Source: Marinobacter sp. MDS2
GTDB lineage: Bacteria > Pseudomonadota > Gammaproteobacteria > Pseudomonadales > Oleiphilaceae
Direction: 5' to 3'
Length of the DNA: 64,000 nt
NCBI RefSeq assembly: GCF_030718085.1
Contig: NZ_JAVAJF010000001.1
Coordinates: 1,364,001-1,428,000, forward strand
Shown: positions 56,513-64,000 of the stretch, in pieces
Layout of the letters: every line of letters begins with the position of its first letter
How positions within the stretch are numbered: position 1 is the stretch's first letter
Notes under the pieces: generated by a model
Seen by the model: only the letters and a program-made list of their open reading frames with translations
Told to the model about the DNA's origin: nothing
Databases searched by the model: none
Translations under genes and position numbers: made by a program

Positions 56513-58093
56513 ATGGCAAACCAGGCTAACACCCCCGTCCGTCGCGCCCTGATCAGCGTGAGTGATAAAACCGGCATCGTCGATTTCGCACGAGCCCTGA
56601 CCGAACGCGGCATTGAGCTGCTGTCCACCGGAGGCACCTTCCGGCTGCTGCAGGAAAACAAAGTACCGGTCACCGAAGTATCCGATTACACCGGTTTTCC
56701 GGAAATGATGGACGGCCGGGTAAAAACCCTGCATCCGAAGATTCACGGTGGCGTTCTGGGCCGTCGCGGCACTGACGACGCCATCATGGCGGAGCACGGT
56801 ATTAATCCGATCGATATGGTTGTGGTCAACCTCTATCCATTCGAGGAAACCGTTGCTAAACCGGATTGCGACCTGGCCACCGCCATCGAGAACATCGACA
56901 TCGGCGGGCCAACCATGGTTCGCGCCGCGGCTAAAAATCACAACGATGTCGCGATCGTCGTGAACGCGGCTGACTACAGTCGAGTACTGAAAGAACTCGA
57001 AGAGAACGACGGCGACCTGACCTACAACACCCGTTTCGACCTGGCGGTCAAGGCGTTCGAGCACACCGCCGGTTACGACGGTGCCATCGCCAACTATCTG
57101 GGCGGGCGCACACCCGACAACGACAACGCCGATTTCCCACGCACCTTCAACACTCAGTTTGTGAAGGTTCAGGACATGCGTTACGGCGAAAACCCGCACC
57201 AGCGCGCGGCTTTCTACGCCGAAACCAATCCCCGTGAAGCCTGTGTTGCCACCGCCAAGCAGCTGCAAGGCAAAGAGCTGAGCTACAACAACGTTGCGGA
57301 CACCGATGCCGCTCTGGAGTGCGTAAAACCATTCGCAGACCCGGCCTGTGTCATCGTTAAGCACGCCAACCCTTGCGGCGTTGCCATTGGCGCCGACATT
57401 CTTCAGGCCTACGATCTGGCCTTCGCGACCGATCCGACCTCAGCCTTCGGTGGCATCATCGCCTTTAACCGCGAGCTCGATGCCAAAACCGCCCAGGCCA
57501 TCGTTGATCGCCAGTTCGTGGAAGTCATCATTGCCCCCAGCATCGCCCCGGAAGCCGTAGAGATCGTATCTGCCAAGAAAAACGTGCGTCTGCTGGCTTG
57601 CGGCGAATTCGACAGCCACCGTGCCAAGACCATGGACTACAAGCGTGTCACCGGCGGCCTGCTGGTTCAAGACCGCGACTTGGGCATGGTAGCGATGGAA
57701 GACGTCAAGGTCGTGACCGACCGCCAGCCCACCGAACAGGAACTGAACGACCTGCTGTTCGCCTGGGAAGTGGCCAAATACGTTAAGTCCAACGCCATCG
57801 TGTATGCCAAAGCCGGCCGTACCATCGGTGTCGGCGCAGGCCAGATGAGCCGCGTATACAGCGCCAAGATCGCCGGTATCAAAGCCGCCGACGAAGGTCT
57901 GGAAGTGAAAGGTTCGGTGATGTCCTCCGACGCTTTCTTCCCGTTCCGTGATGGCATCGATGCCGCGGCCGCCGCAGGCATCACTGCAGTCATTCAGCCG
58001 GGCGGTTCCATGCGCGACCAGGAAGTGATCGACGCCGCCAACGAACACGGCATCGCGATGGTCTTCACCGGCATGCGCCACTTCCGTCACTGA
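56513..58093 (+). CDS. purH: Bifunctional AICAR transformylase / IMP cyclohydrolase
   Basis: 526 residues. MGS-like IMP cyclohydrolase domain at about 1-200 ([43 protein letters not shown]) and AICARFT domain ([56 protein letters not shown]). Last two steps of IMP synthesis. Followed 22 bp later by purD, the standard pair. Confidence 0.98.
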   Translation: MANQANTPVRRALISVSDKTGIVDFARALTERGIELLSTGGTFRLLQENKVPVTEVSDYTGFPEMMDGRVKTLHPKIHGGVLGRRGTDDAIMAEHGINPIDMVVVNLYPFEETVAKPDCDLATAIENIDIGGPTMVRAAAKNHNDVAIVVNAADYSRVLKELEENDGDLTYNTRFDLAVKAFEHTAGYDGAIANYLGGRTPDNDNADFPRTFNTQFVKVQDMRYGENPHQRAAFYAETNPREACVATAKQLQGKELSYNNVADTDAALECVKPFADPACVIVKHANPCGVAIGADILQAYDLAFATDPTSAFGGIIAFNRELDAKTAQAIVDRQFVEVIIAPSIAPEAVEIVSAKKNVRLLACGEFDSHRAKTMDYKRVTGGLLVQDRDLGMVAMEDVKVVTDRQPTEQELNDLLFAWEVAKYVKSNAIVYAKAGRTIGVGAGQMSRVYSAKIAGIKAADEGLEVKGSVMSSDAFFPFRDGIDAAAAAGITAVIQPGGSMRDQEVIDAANEHGIAMVFTGMRHFRH

Positions 58094-58115
58094 TCACAGC
58101 ATTCAGGAGCACAAC

Positions 58116-59402
58116 ATGAACATTCTGATTATCGGCAGTGGCGGACGGGAACACGCACTGGCGTGGAAAGCCGCCCAATCGCCTCTGGCTGACAAGGTTT
58201 TTGTCGCACCGGGTAACGCCGGCACCGCCCGCGAGCCCGGTCTGGAAAACGTCGATCTGGACGTTATGGATCTGGACGGTCTGGCGAACTTCGCCGAACA
58301 GAACAACGTCGGTCTGACCATCGTTGGTCCGGAAGCCCCGCTGGTAGCGGGTGTTGTCGACAACTTTGAAGAACGCGGCCTGCGCATCTTCGGCCCCAGC
58401 GCCGGTGCGGCTCAGCTTGAAGGCTCCAAAGCCTTCACCAAGGACTTTCTGGCCCGCCAGAAGATCCCGACCGCGGACTACGCCAATTTCACCGACGTTG
58501 ACGAAGCCCTCGCTTACGTTCGTGAAAAAGGCGCACCGATTGTGGTCAAGGCGGATGGTCTGGCCGCAGGTAAAGGCGTCATCGTTGCCATGACTCTGGA
58601 AGAGGCCGAAGACGCCATTCGCGATATGTTGGCAGGTAACGCGTTCGGTGATGCTGGCAGCCGCGTTGTGGTCGAAGAGTTCCTGGACGGCGAAGAAGCC
58701 TCGTTCATCGTCATGGTGGATGGCAAGAACGTACTGGCGATGGCCACCTCCCAAGATCACAAACGCGTTGGCGACGGTGACACCGGCCCCAACACCGGTG
58801 GCATGGGTGCATACTCCCCGGCCCCGGTGGTCACGGCCGATGTACACCAGCGCATCATGGACGAAGTGATCATGCCGACCGTTAACGGCATGGCAGCAGA
58901 AGGCCACCCGTATAAGGGTTTCCTGTACGCGGGCCTGATGATCGACACCACCGGCGCTCCCAAGGTGATCGAATTCAACTGCCGCTTTGGTGATCCGGAA
59001 ACCCAGCCGATCATGCTGCGCATGAAATCGGACATCGTTGAACTGTCTCTGGCAGCCGTGGACGGCACACTCGATCAGTGTGATTCCGTGTGGGACGAGC
59101 GCGCTTCTGTGGGCATCGTTCTGGCCGCCGGTGGTTATCCGGGCAGCTACAACAAGGGCGACGTGATCACCGGCTTGCCGGAAACCGAGGTAGATGGCGA
59201 GAAAGTTTTCCACGCCGGCACCAGCCTGAAAGACGGCAACGTTGTCACTAACGGCGGTCGCGTACTCTGCGCCACAGCCCTCGGCAACACCGTCACCGAG
59301 GCTCAACAGCGCGCCTACGAATTGGCCGCGAAAGTTGAGTGGGACGGCGTATTCTGCCGTAAAGACATTGCATACCGGGCTATCGCCCGTGAACAAAGCT
59401 GA
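58116..59402 (+). CDS. purD: Phosphoribosylamine-glycine ligase (GAR synthetase)
   Basis: 428 residues. MNILIIGSGGREHALAWK, GPEAPLVAGVVD, ATP-grasp segments (IVVKADGLAAGKGVIVA; VVVEEFLDGEEASFIVMVDG), GDTGPNTGGMGAYSPAPVV and EFNCRFGDPETQPIM. Second step of purine synthesis. Ends before a clear terminator. Confidence 0.98.
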   Translation: MNILIIGSGGREHALAWKAAQSPLADKVFVAPGNAGTAREPGLENVDLDVMDLDGLANFAEQNNVGLTIVGPEAPLVAGVVDNFEERGLRIFGPSAGAAQLEGSKAFTKDFLARQKIPTADYANFTDVDEALAYVREKGAPIVVKADGLAAGKGVIVAMTLEEAEDAIRDMLAGNAFGDAGSRVVVEEFLDGEEASFIVMVDGKNVLAMATSQDHKRVGDGDTGPNTGGMGAYSPAPVVTADVHQRIMDEVIMPTVNGMAAEGHPYKGFLYAGLMIDTTGAPKVIEFNCRFGDPETQPIMLRMKSDIVELSLAAVDGTLDQCDSVWDERASVGIVLAAGGYPGSYNKGDVITGLPETEVDGEKVFHAGTSLKDGNVVTNGGRVLCATALGNTVTEAQQRAYELAAKVEWDGVFCRKDIAYRAIAREQS

Positions 59403-59430
59403 TTTGTAACGCCGTTCACACCGCAGTGTC

Positions 59431-59456
59431 AGCCCGGTCATTGACCGGGCTTTTTT
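59431..59456 (+). terminator. Rho-independent terminator after purD
   Basis: AGCCCGGTCA-TTGACCGGGCT stem followed by six Ts, 28 bp after the purD stop. Confidence 0.92.
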
Positions 59457-59517
59457 ATGCCGTAATGTGGTACCCCTTTAAAAAAATGAACGACCTCAAC
59501 GCCCCGGGGAACCCAGC

Positions 59518-60486
59518 ATGTCGAAATCATCACCTGTAACCCTTGCCCTGTTGTTTATAACCGTGCTGTTCACCACTGCCTGCTCACGGCAAGGTATTTA
59601 CGAAACCGCCATAGACTGGGAACGCTCCGGTGCCGGGCTCGAAGCCAGCCAAATAAACGTTGGCGAGTTGGAAATTGCCTACCTCCGAAACCGTGAAGCC
59701 AATAATGGCGACACCATCGTTCTGGTGCACGGCTTTGCCGCCAACAAAGACAACTGGACACGAATGGCCGGGGAGCTCACCGATGAGTTCAACGTATACG
59801 CCATCGACCTGCCCGGCCACGGCGACAGCAGCAAACCGATGGATCTTGGCTACCGGCTGGAACAGCAAGTCGGTTATCTTGCCCGTATTCTGAAAGCCCT
59901 GAACATCGAAACCATGCACATGATGGGCAACTCCATGGGTGGCGCGATTACCGCACTCTATGCAGCCAGGCATCCCGAACAGATTGAAACGGCGGTCCTG
60001 TTTAACCCCGCCGGCATTCTGGAATACCACAACGAACTCACCGAACTGGTGCTTGCCGGCGACAATCCGCTGATCCCCACCCAACCGGGCGACTTCGAGC
60101 GTTTGGTCGATTTTGCCATGGAAGAAAAACCTTTTATCCCCTGGCCCATTCTGGGGGTGATGGAAGAAAAAGCCATTGCCAACCAAGACATCAACAAGGT
60201 GATCTTCTCCGACATCCGCGAAGCCGGCCTGAACTCTGATTTTCGTGATGCCATCAAGCACATCAAAGATCCGGTTCTGATCGTCTGGGGCAAAGAAGAT
60301 CGTGTGCTGGATTACCGCAACGGTGCCCTCTTCAAACAAGACATTCCCGGCGCCCAGCTAACCATCCTCGAAGGCATCGGGCACGCGCCAATGATCGAAA
60401 CACCGGAAGAATCGGCCCAGCTGTTTCTTGAGTTTTCCAAGCCCTATCGCTTAGAAAACGACAAAGATCAAATGGCAGCACGTTAG
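59518..60486 (+). CDS. Alpha/beta hydrolase, probable lipoprotein or exported esterase/lipase
   Basis: 322 residues. The N-terminal segment (about 1-22) ends TTAC with Cys22, a weak lipobox, so it may be lipid-anchored. VLVHGFAANKDNWTRM gives the oxyanion strand-loop, GNSMGG holds nucleophile Ser139, WGKEDRVLDY the Asp and EGIGHAPMIE the His. YAIDLPGHGDSSKP is typical of the lipase/esterase group. It stands between terminator-ended purD and the antiporter gene. Confidence 0.87.
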   Translation: MSKSSPVTLALLFITVLFTTACSRQGIYETAIDWERSGAGLEASQINVGELEIAYLRNREANNGDTIVLVHGFAANKDNWTRMAGELTDEFNVYAIDLPGHGDSSKPMDLGYRLEQQVGYLARILKALNIETMHMMGNSMGGAITALYAARHPEQIETAVLFNPAGILEYHNELTELVLAGDNPLIPTQPGDFERLVDFAMEEKPFIPWPILGVMEEKAIANQDINKVIFSDIREAGLNSDFRDAIKHIKDPVLIVWGKEDRVLDYRNGALFKQDIPGAQLTILEGIGHAPMIETPEESAQLFLEFSKPYRLENDKDQMAAR

Positions 60487-60557
60487 CCGTAAATCGACTT
60501 CAACACGGGGAAAAAACAAGGTAGCCTTCTTGTTCTGTTCCCCGGTAAGGGCCTTTC

Positions 60558-62156
60558 ATGCCTGAAGCGATCTGGATTTCTTTTGCCTTTGGCCTCGGCC
60601 TGCTCATCAAAGCGGTGCACCTGCCACCGCTGATTGGCTATCTCGCCGCCGGCTTCATCCTTAGCGCAATGGCCGCTAATCCGTCTATCCCGATCTCGCC
60701 GGAACCCACCGCCGTATTGGATCACATCGCCCATCTGGGCGTTTTGCTCATGCTCTTTACGGTCGGGCTCAAGCTGAAACTGAAATCGGTGATCAGCCCG
60801 GAAGTCATTGGCGGTAGCCTGCTGCACTTTTCGATCACCGCTCTGGTGTTCGCCCCCGGTATTTATCTGATTCTCGAGGTCAGCTGGTACACCGCCCTGA
60901 TGCTGGCGATCGCCCTATCGTTCTCCTCGACCGTGCTGGCCGCCAAGGTGCTGGAAAACAAACGGGAACTTCGCGCTTTCCACGGGCGCGTATCGATTGG
61001 CATCCTGATCATGCAGGACTTGATTGCGTTGGTGGTGATGAGCCTGGCGGCTGGCCAAACACCGTCCCAATGGGCGCTGATCGTGTTTGGCTTACCACTG
61101 CTTCGCCCCGTTCTGTACAAACTGCTGGACGCAAGTGGCCACGAAGAACTTCTGGTGTTGCTGGGGCTTGTGCTGGCATTGGTGTTGGGGGGCTTAGGCT
61201 TTCAAGCGGTCGGGCTCAGCTCGGAACTGGGCGCTTTGGTGTTCGGCGCTATTTTGGCCAACCACCCCAGAAGCCAGGAGCTGGCCAAATCACTATGGAG
61301 CGTGAAAGAAATCTTCCTGGTGGGATTCTTTCTTCAAATCGGCATAGACGGTCTGCCGGGGAAAGATGCCATCATCTTCGCCGTTGCGGTGGCCTTGATC
61401 CTTCCCCTGAAAGGCATCTTGTTCTTCTTCCTGATGCTGCTCTTCCGCCTGCGCGCGCGTAGCAGCTTCCTGACCTCGCTGGCACTGACCAACTACAGCG
61501 AATTCGGCCTGATCGTCGCCAGCGTTGCCCTGCCCGAATGGCTGGTCCCATTGGCCTTGTCGGTCGCCTTGTCATTTCTGATATCCGCGCCGCTCAACCG
61601 GTTGGCGCACCCGTTGTATGAGCGCTGGAGCCACCGCTTGGTGCCCTTCGAAAGTGACCGGCGGCACCCGGATGAGCTGCCGATTTCTTTGGGCGACACT
61701 CGCGTTGTGATCATGGGAATGGGGCGAACCGGAACCGCCGCTTACGATGCGTTGAGCGGCACAGAAGCCCGACTCATGGCGCTGGATTCCGACCTGGCCA
61801 AAGTCTCGCGCCATCAGAAACAAGGGCGCAACGTGGTCTACGCCGATGCCGAAGACAACACCTTCTGGGAGGCCTTGCACATGCCCTCGGTGGAAGCGGT
61901 CATACTCGCCATGGGTGATATAGAAGCCAAACTGATCGCCGCCCGGATGCTGCGAAAGCTCGGTTTCACCGGCTACGTCGTCGCCCACACCATGTTTGAG
62001 GACGAAGCCCAGCGCATTCGCGAAGCCGGAGCCAACGAGGCCTACCTCACCATGAGCGAAACCGGGGTGGCCCTAGCAAGCCACTTGCAGCAAATAGCCC
62101 CGGAAGTCCCTGAGCCGGAGGCAACGCTTTCCGACCCCAAGCAGCCATCAACTTAA
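60558..62156 (+). CDS. Cation:proton antiporter, CPA2 family with RCK_N domain (YbaL/Kef-like)
   Basis: 532 residues: about 12 membrane helices across 1-370 (Na_H_Exchanger domain; LSFSSTVLAAKVLENK and SSELGALVFGAILANH are conserved spots) and a C-terminal NAD-binding RCK_N domain at about 385-500 (VVIMGMGRTGTAAYDAL). Expected to move K+ or Na+ against H+. The glutathione-sensing KefB/C region is absent, so the YbaL group is more likely. Its last 9 bases overlap the convergent EgtB-like gene. Confidence 0.92.
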   Translation: MPEAIWISFAFGLGLLIKAVHLPPLIGYLAAGFILSAMAANPSIPISPEPTAVLDHIAHLGVLLMLFTVGLKLKLKSVISPEVIGGSLLHFSITALVFAPGIYLILEVSWYTALMLAIALSFSSTVLAAKVLENKRELRAFHGRVSIGILIMQDLIALVVMSLAAGQTPSQWALIVFGLPLLRPVLYKLLDASGHEELLVLLGLVLALVLGGLGFQAVGLSSELGALVFGAILANHPRSQELAKSLWSVKEIFLVGFFLQIGIDGLPGKDAIIFAVAVALILPLKGILFFFLMLLFRLRARSSFLTSLALTNYSEFGLIVASVALPEWLVPLALSVALSFLISAPLNRLAHPLYERWSHRLVPFESDRRHPDELPISLGDTRVVIMGMGRTGTAAYDALSGTEARLMALDSDLAKVSRHQKQGRNVVYADAEDNTFWEALHMPSVEAVILAMGDIEAKLIAARMLRKLGFTGYVVAHTMFEDEAQRIREAGANEAYLTMSETGVALASHLQQIAPEVPEPEATLSDPKQPST

Positions 62157-63464
62157 CGCGCAGGTACGAAACCCGGTAAACACATCGTTTCTCTGAGGCA
62201 AGTACGCCTGCCGGTAGGTGCCACGAATCAAACTCGACGTTGTGGCACAACTGCCGCCGCGAGTCACCTTATGGTCACCAAACTGCAGGGTGGACATAAA
62301 CGGATACATATCCACCTTGAAACCGTCGTACGGCAGAAACTGATCGCTGGTCCATTCCCACACCGAACCCAACATCTGCCGGCAGCCAAACGGACTCTCA
62401 CCCGCCGGGTAATCAAACACCGGGTTCTGCGCCATGGATCGACCATTCATATCCACACGAGATGCATCTGGCGAGTCATTCCCCCACGGAAAACGCCGAA
62501 AAACCTCACACGGCCGATTCCCTAGCGCAGCCGCCTCCCACTCATACTCCGTCGGCAACCGCCGCCCGGCCCACCGACACCAAGCCTCAGCCTCCCAATA
62601 GGAGACATGAGTCACTGGCGCGTCCGGATTCAGCGGCAACCAACGATCAAACAACCGCACCTGCCACTGCCCCTCCTGACACCGCCAATACACTGGGTGC
62701 CCTGAAGCCAACTCCAGCCACTGCTGCCCGCCAAACGACCACAACTCCGGCCGCTGATAACCGTCGTCCTCAACAAACGCCAAAAACTCCCGATTCGTCA
62801 CCAACGCCCGACTAATCGCAAACCCCGGCAACTGCACCTCAAACCGCGGTTTCTCCGCATCAAACGCAAAATCCTCTCCCGCAAACGCCTCCGAAGCCCC
62901 CGGCATCCCAATCACCCAACGTCCGGCCGGCACCTCTACATCCCCGGCAACCGCCTCACCCGGCGCCGGCCGATCACCGACAAAATCCGCCGGAGCGGGA
63001 TAACCCACCGTCTGGCGACACCAGATCAGAGACTCAATGTGCATGTTCTGGTGAAAAATCGCATAGCGGTAGAGATACAACTCCCGATCGCTCAACTCAC
63101 AGCGGCGAATACGCTCCGCCACCCGGTCATAAACCGTATGGAAATACGCCAGCGTCTCCTCACGCCCGGGAAACAAATCCCGGCGCCAACGATCCCGATG
63201 CTGAACATGAAACGAATCCCAGAGATCGTCCATCGCCGGGTTATAACTCTCCGAGCCATCCAGCAGCTTAAAAACAAACACCTCATAGAAAAACGCAGAA
63301 TGCCCCATCTCCCAAAGTGGCGGATTCACACCTGGGTGATACGGAACATCCAGTTGGGTGTCCGATAACGAATTAATGAGTTGTTCTGTTCGAGTTCGAG
63401 CGAGCGCCAACTCATCAAGCAACTGGGCTTTCATTTCAAGAACAGACATCGAGTTTGGCTTCAC
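62148..63464 (-). CDS. EgtB-family non-haem iron sulfoxide/selenoxide synthase-like protein
   Basis: About 438 residues from GTG 63464 (AGGGAGA upstream); ATG 63449 is the alternative. A DinB-like four-helix domain with iron ligands His in MGHSAFF and the HQNMHIE motif (HX3HXE), then a formylglycine-enzyme-type (FGE-sulfatase) domain: VTNREFLAFVEDDGY, PVTHVSYWEAEAWCRWAGRRLPTEYEWEAAA, GSVWEWTSDQFLPYDGF and VTRGGSCATT. The family includes EgtB (ergothioneine), OvoA N-terminus and SenA (selenoneine). No EgtD, SenB or SenC neighbour is visible, so the product is undecided. The 3' end overlaps the antiporter. Confidence 0.85.
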   Translation of the reverse strand: MKPNSMSVLEMKAQLLDELALARTRTEQLINSLSDTQLDVPYHPGVNPPLWEMGHSAFFYEVFVFKLLDGSESYNPAMDDLWDSFHVQHRDRWRRDLFPGREETLAYFHTVYDRVAERIRRCELSDRELYLYRYAIFHQNMHIESLIWCRQTVGYPAPADFVGDRPAPGEAVAGDVEVPAGRWVIGMPGASEAFAGEDFAFDAEKPRFEVQLPGFAISRALVTNREFLAFVEDDGYQRPELWSFGGQQWLELASGHPVYWRCQEGQWQVRLFDRWLPLNPDAPVTHVSYWEAEAWCRWAGRRLPTEYEWEAAALGNRPCEVFRRFPWGNDSPDASRVDMNGRSMAQNPVFDYPAGESPFGCRQMLGSVWEWTSDQFLPYDGFKVDMYPFMSTLQFGDHKVTRGGSCATTSSLIRGTYRQAYLPQRNDVFTGFRTCALS

Positions 63465-63491
63465 GGAAAGTATCTCCCTGCGTCTGGGAAT

Positions 63492-63600
63492 CGGCAGAGG
63501 GGAGGCGCTTCCAAAAATGTGCGTAGCCATGGATGGCGAAGCAGAAGCGCCACATGGATGTGCCGAAGGAGCGTTTTTTGGAAGCGCCTCCCCTCTGCCG
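63492..63600 (+). repeat. Dispersed inverted-repeat element, copy 3 (109 bp)
   Basis: Arms 63492-63517 and 63575-63600 are perfect 26-bp reverse complements around a 57-bp core with CCATGGATGGCGAAGC and CACATGGATGTGCCGAAGGAGCG, almost identical to the core of copy 1. It lies 27 bp upstream of the EgtB-like gene, with the core on the strand opposite to that gene. Confidence 0.87.
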
Positions 63601-63623
63601 GTTCATGCTCCCAAACAGCATAA

Positions 63624-63661
63624 CAACAAAAAACCGCCGAGGGCAGAAACCCAAGGCGGTT
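63624..63661 (-). terminator. Rho-independent terminator of the RND pump gene
   Basis: On the minus strand AACCGCC...GGCGGTT followed by a run of Ts, 43 bp after the RND stop. Confidence 0.85.
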
Positions 63662-63703
63662 CAATGACATTCACAAAGAGCCGACCGAAGTCAGCTCTAA
63701 TGG

Positions 63704-64000
63704 TCAGGCCTTCTTACGCTGCTTGCGCCAATCCCCGAAGTCCTCAATCAACTTATAGAACAAAGGCACAAAAAACAGCGCCAAGGTACTGGCCGCCAGC
63801 ATACCGCCAACCACCACCGTACCAATTTCCTGACGACTCACCGCACCCGCCCCGGAACTGAAGGCTAGCGGCAACGACCCCACAATAAAGGTCAACGCCG
63901 TCATCATAATCGCCCGGAAACGCTGACGCGCCGCCGCACTGGCCGCCTCAAACGAATTCATTCCCGACTTCCGGTTCTGCGCCGCAAACTCCACAATCAG
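63704..64000 (-). CDS. RND efflux pump inner-membrane protein, C-terminal part (cut by window edge)
   Basis: The last 98 residues of an AcrB/MexB-type permease: [36 protein letters not shown], the conserved turn after TM10-11, then [46 protein letters not shown], matching TM12 of RND transporters. The N-terminal majority is outside the window, so the substrate class cannot be told. A terminator follows. Confidence 0.92.
   Translation of the reverse strand: MIVEFAAQNRKSGMNSFEAASAAARQRFRAIMMTALTFIVGSLPLAFSSGAGAVSRQEIGTVVVGGMLAASTLALFFVPLFYKLIEDFGDWRKQRKKA

Noticed and set aside
58065..59441. Open frame of about 458 codons on the minus strand over purD
   Set aside because: Antisense to a certain purD; product has no domain pattern.

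Overview
The window looks like chromosomal DNA of a marine gammaproteobacterium close to Marinobacter. The reasons are: Pseudomonas-like gene orders (ubiE-ubiJ-ubiB-hisI-hisE-tatABC; UPF0149-pepP-ubiH-ubiI; accBC-prmA-dusB-fis-purH-purD; zapA-6S RNA-fthA), a wax-ester-synthase/DGAT-type acyltransferase, and a complete PQQ-alcohol-oxidation regulon. I see no tRNA or rRNA genes, CRISPR arrays, insertion sequences, integrases or phage genes. The genus is an inference from gene content, not from a search.

Left region (1-19.5 kb) is an accessory catabolic and regulatory cluster for periplasmic oxidation of alcohols. It holds two PQQ-dependent alcohol dehydrogenases. One is complete (2424-4271) and is ExaA/PedE-like, with Ser two residues after the catalytic Asp, which predicts Ca2+. 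The other is cut by the left edge (1-460), and its N-terminus and position resemble the lanthanide-dependent PedH/ExaF class. Between them lie a cytochrome c550 and a PedG-like binding protein. A pentapeptide-repeat protein, a NarL-type two-component pair (ExaE/ExaD, PedR2/PedS2-like), a four-gene ABC cassette matching PedA1-A2-B-C (implicated in lanthanide supply in Pseudomonas putida), an ErbR/AgmR-like regulator, a PAS hybrid kinase with an adjoining FIST-domain protein, and a porin complete the set. Inserted between the Ped-type ABC cassette and the ErbR-like gene is a second ABC importer operon of the SsuABC/TauABC/ThiXYZ type, ending in a Sel1-repeat protein; its substrate is unknown. 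Shared palindromic and phased sites (CGGGAAN7-type and TTTCCCG at 21-bp steps) lie before several of these genes.

Middle region (19.7-35.5 kb): the acyltransferase, an alpha/beta hydrolase, an FFLEELY-motif protein and a PHA-system protein lead into ubiquinone genes, histidine genes hisI and hisE, the Tat translocase and rsmE. These are followed on the minus strand by DUF808 and UPF0149-pepP-ubiH-ubiI.

Region 35.7-45.3 kb: a zinc-related ZrgA/DUF3299/ABC set with a candidate Zur box, a ZapB-like coiled coil and zapA, 6S RNA, fthA, a 54-residue membrane peptide gene, ilvA, rpiA, an acyl-CoA dehydrogenase and ppa.

Right region (45.3-64 kb): DUF2333, a LapD-like c-di-GMP receptor with degenerate GGDEF and EAL motifs, a REC-REC-GGDEF response regulator, aroQ, accB-accC-prmA, a DUF3426 zinc-ribbon membrane protein, dusB-fis, purH-purD, a lipoprotein-like hydrolase, a YbaL/Kef-type antiporter, an EgtB-family iron enzyme and the C-terminus of an RND efflux pump.

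The most unusual non-coding signal is a three-copy family of about 107-109-nt inverted repeats (40651-40757, 44476-44582, 63492-63600). They share a conserved centre but have different outer arms, each self-complementary.
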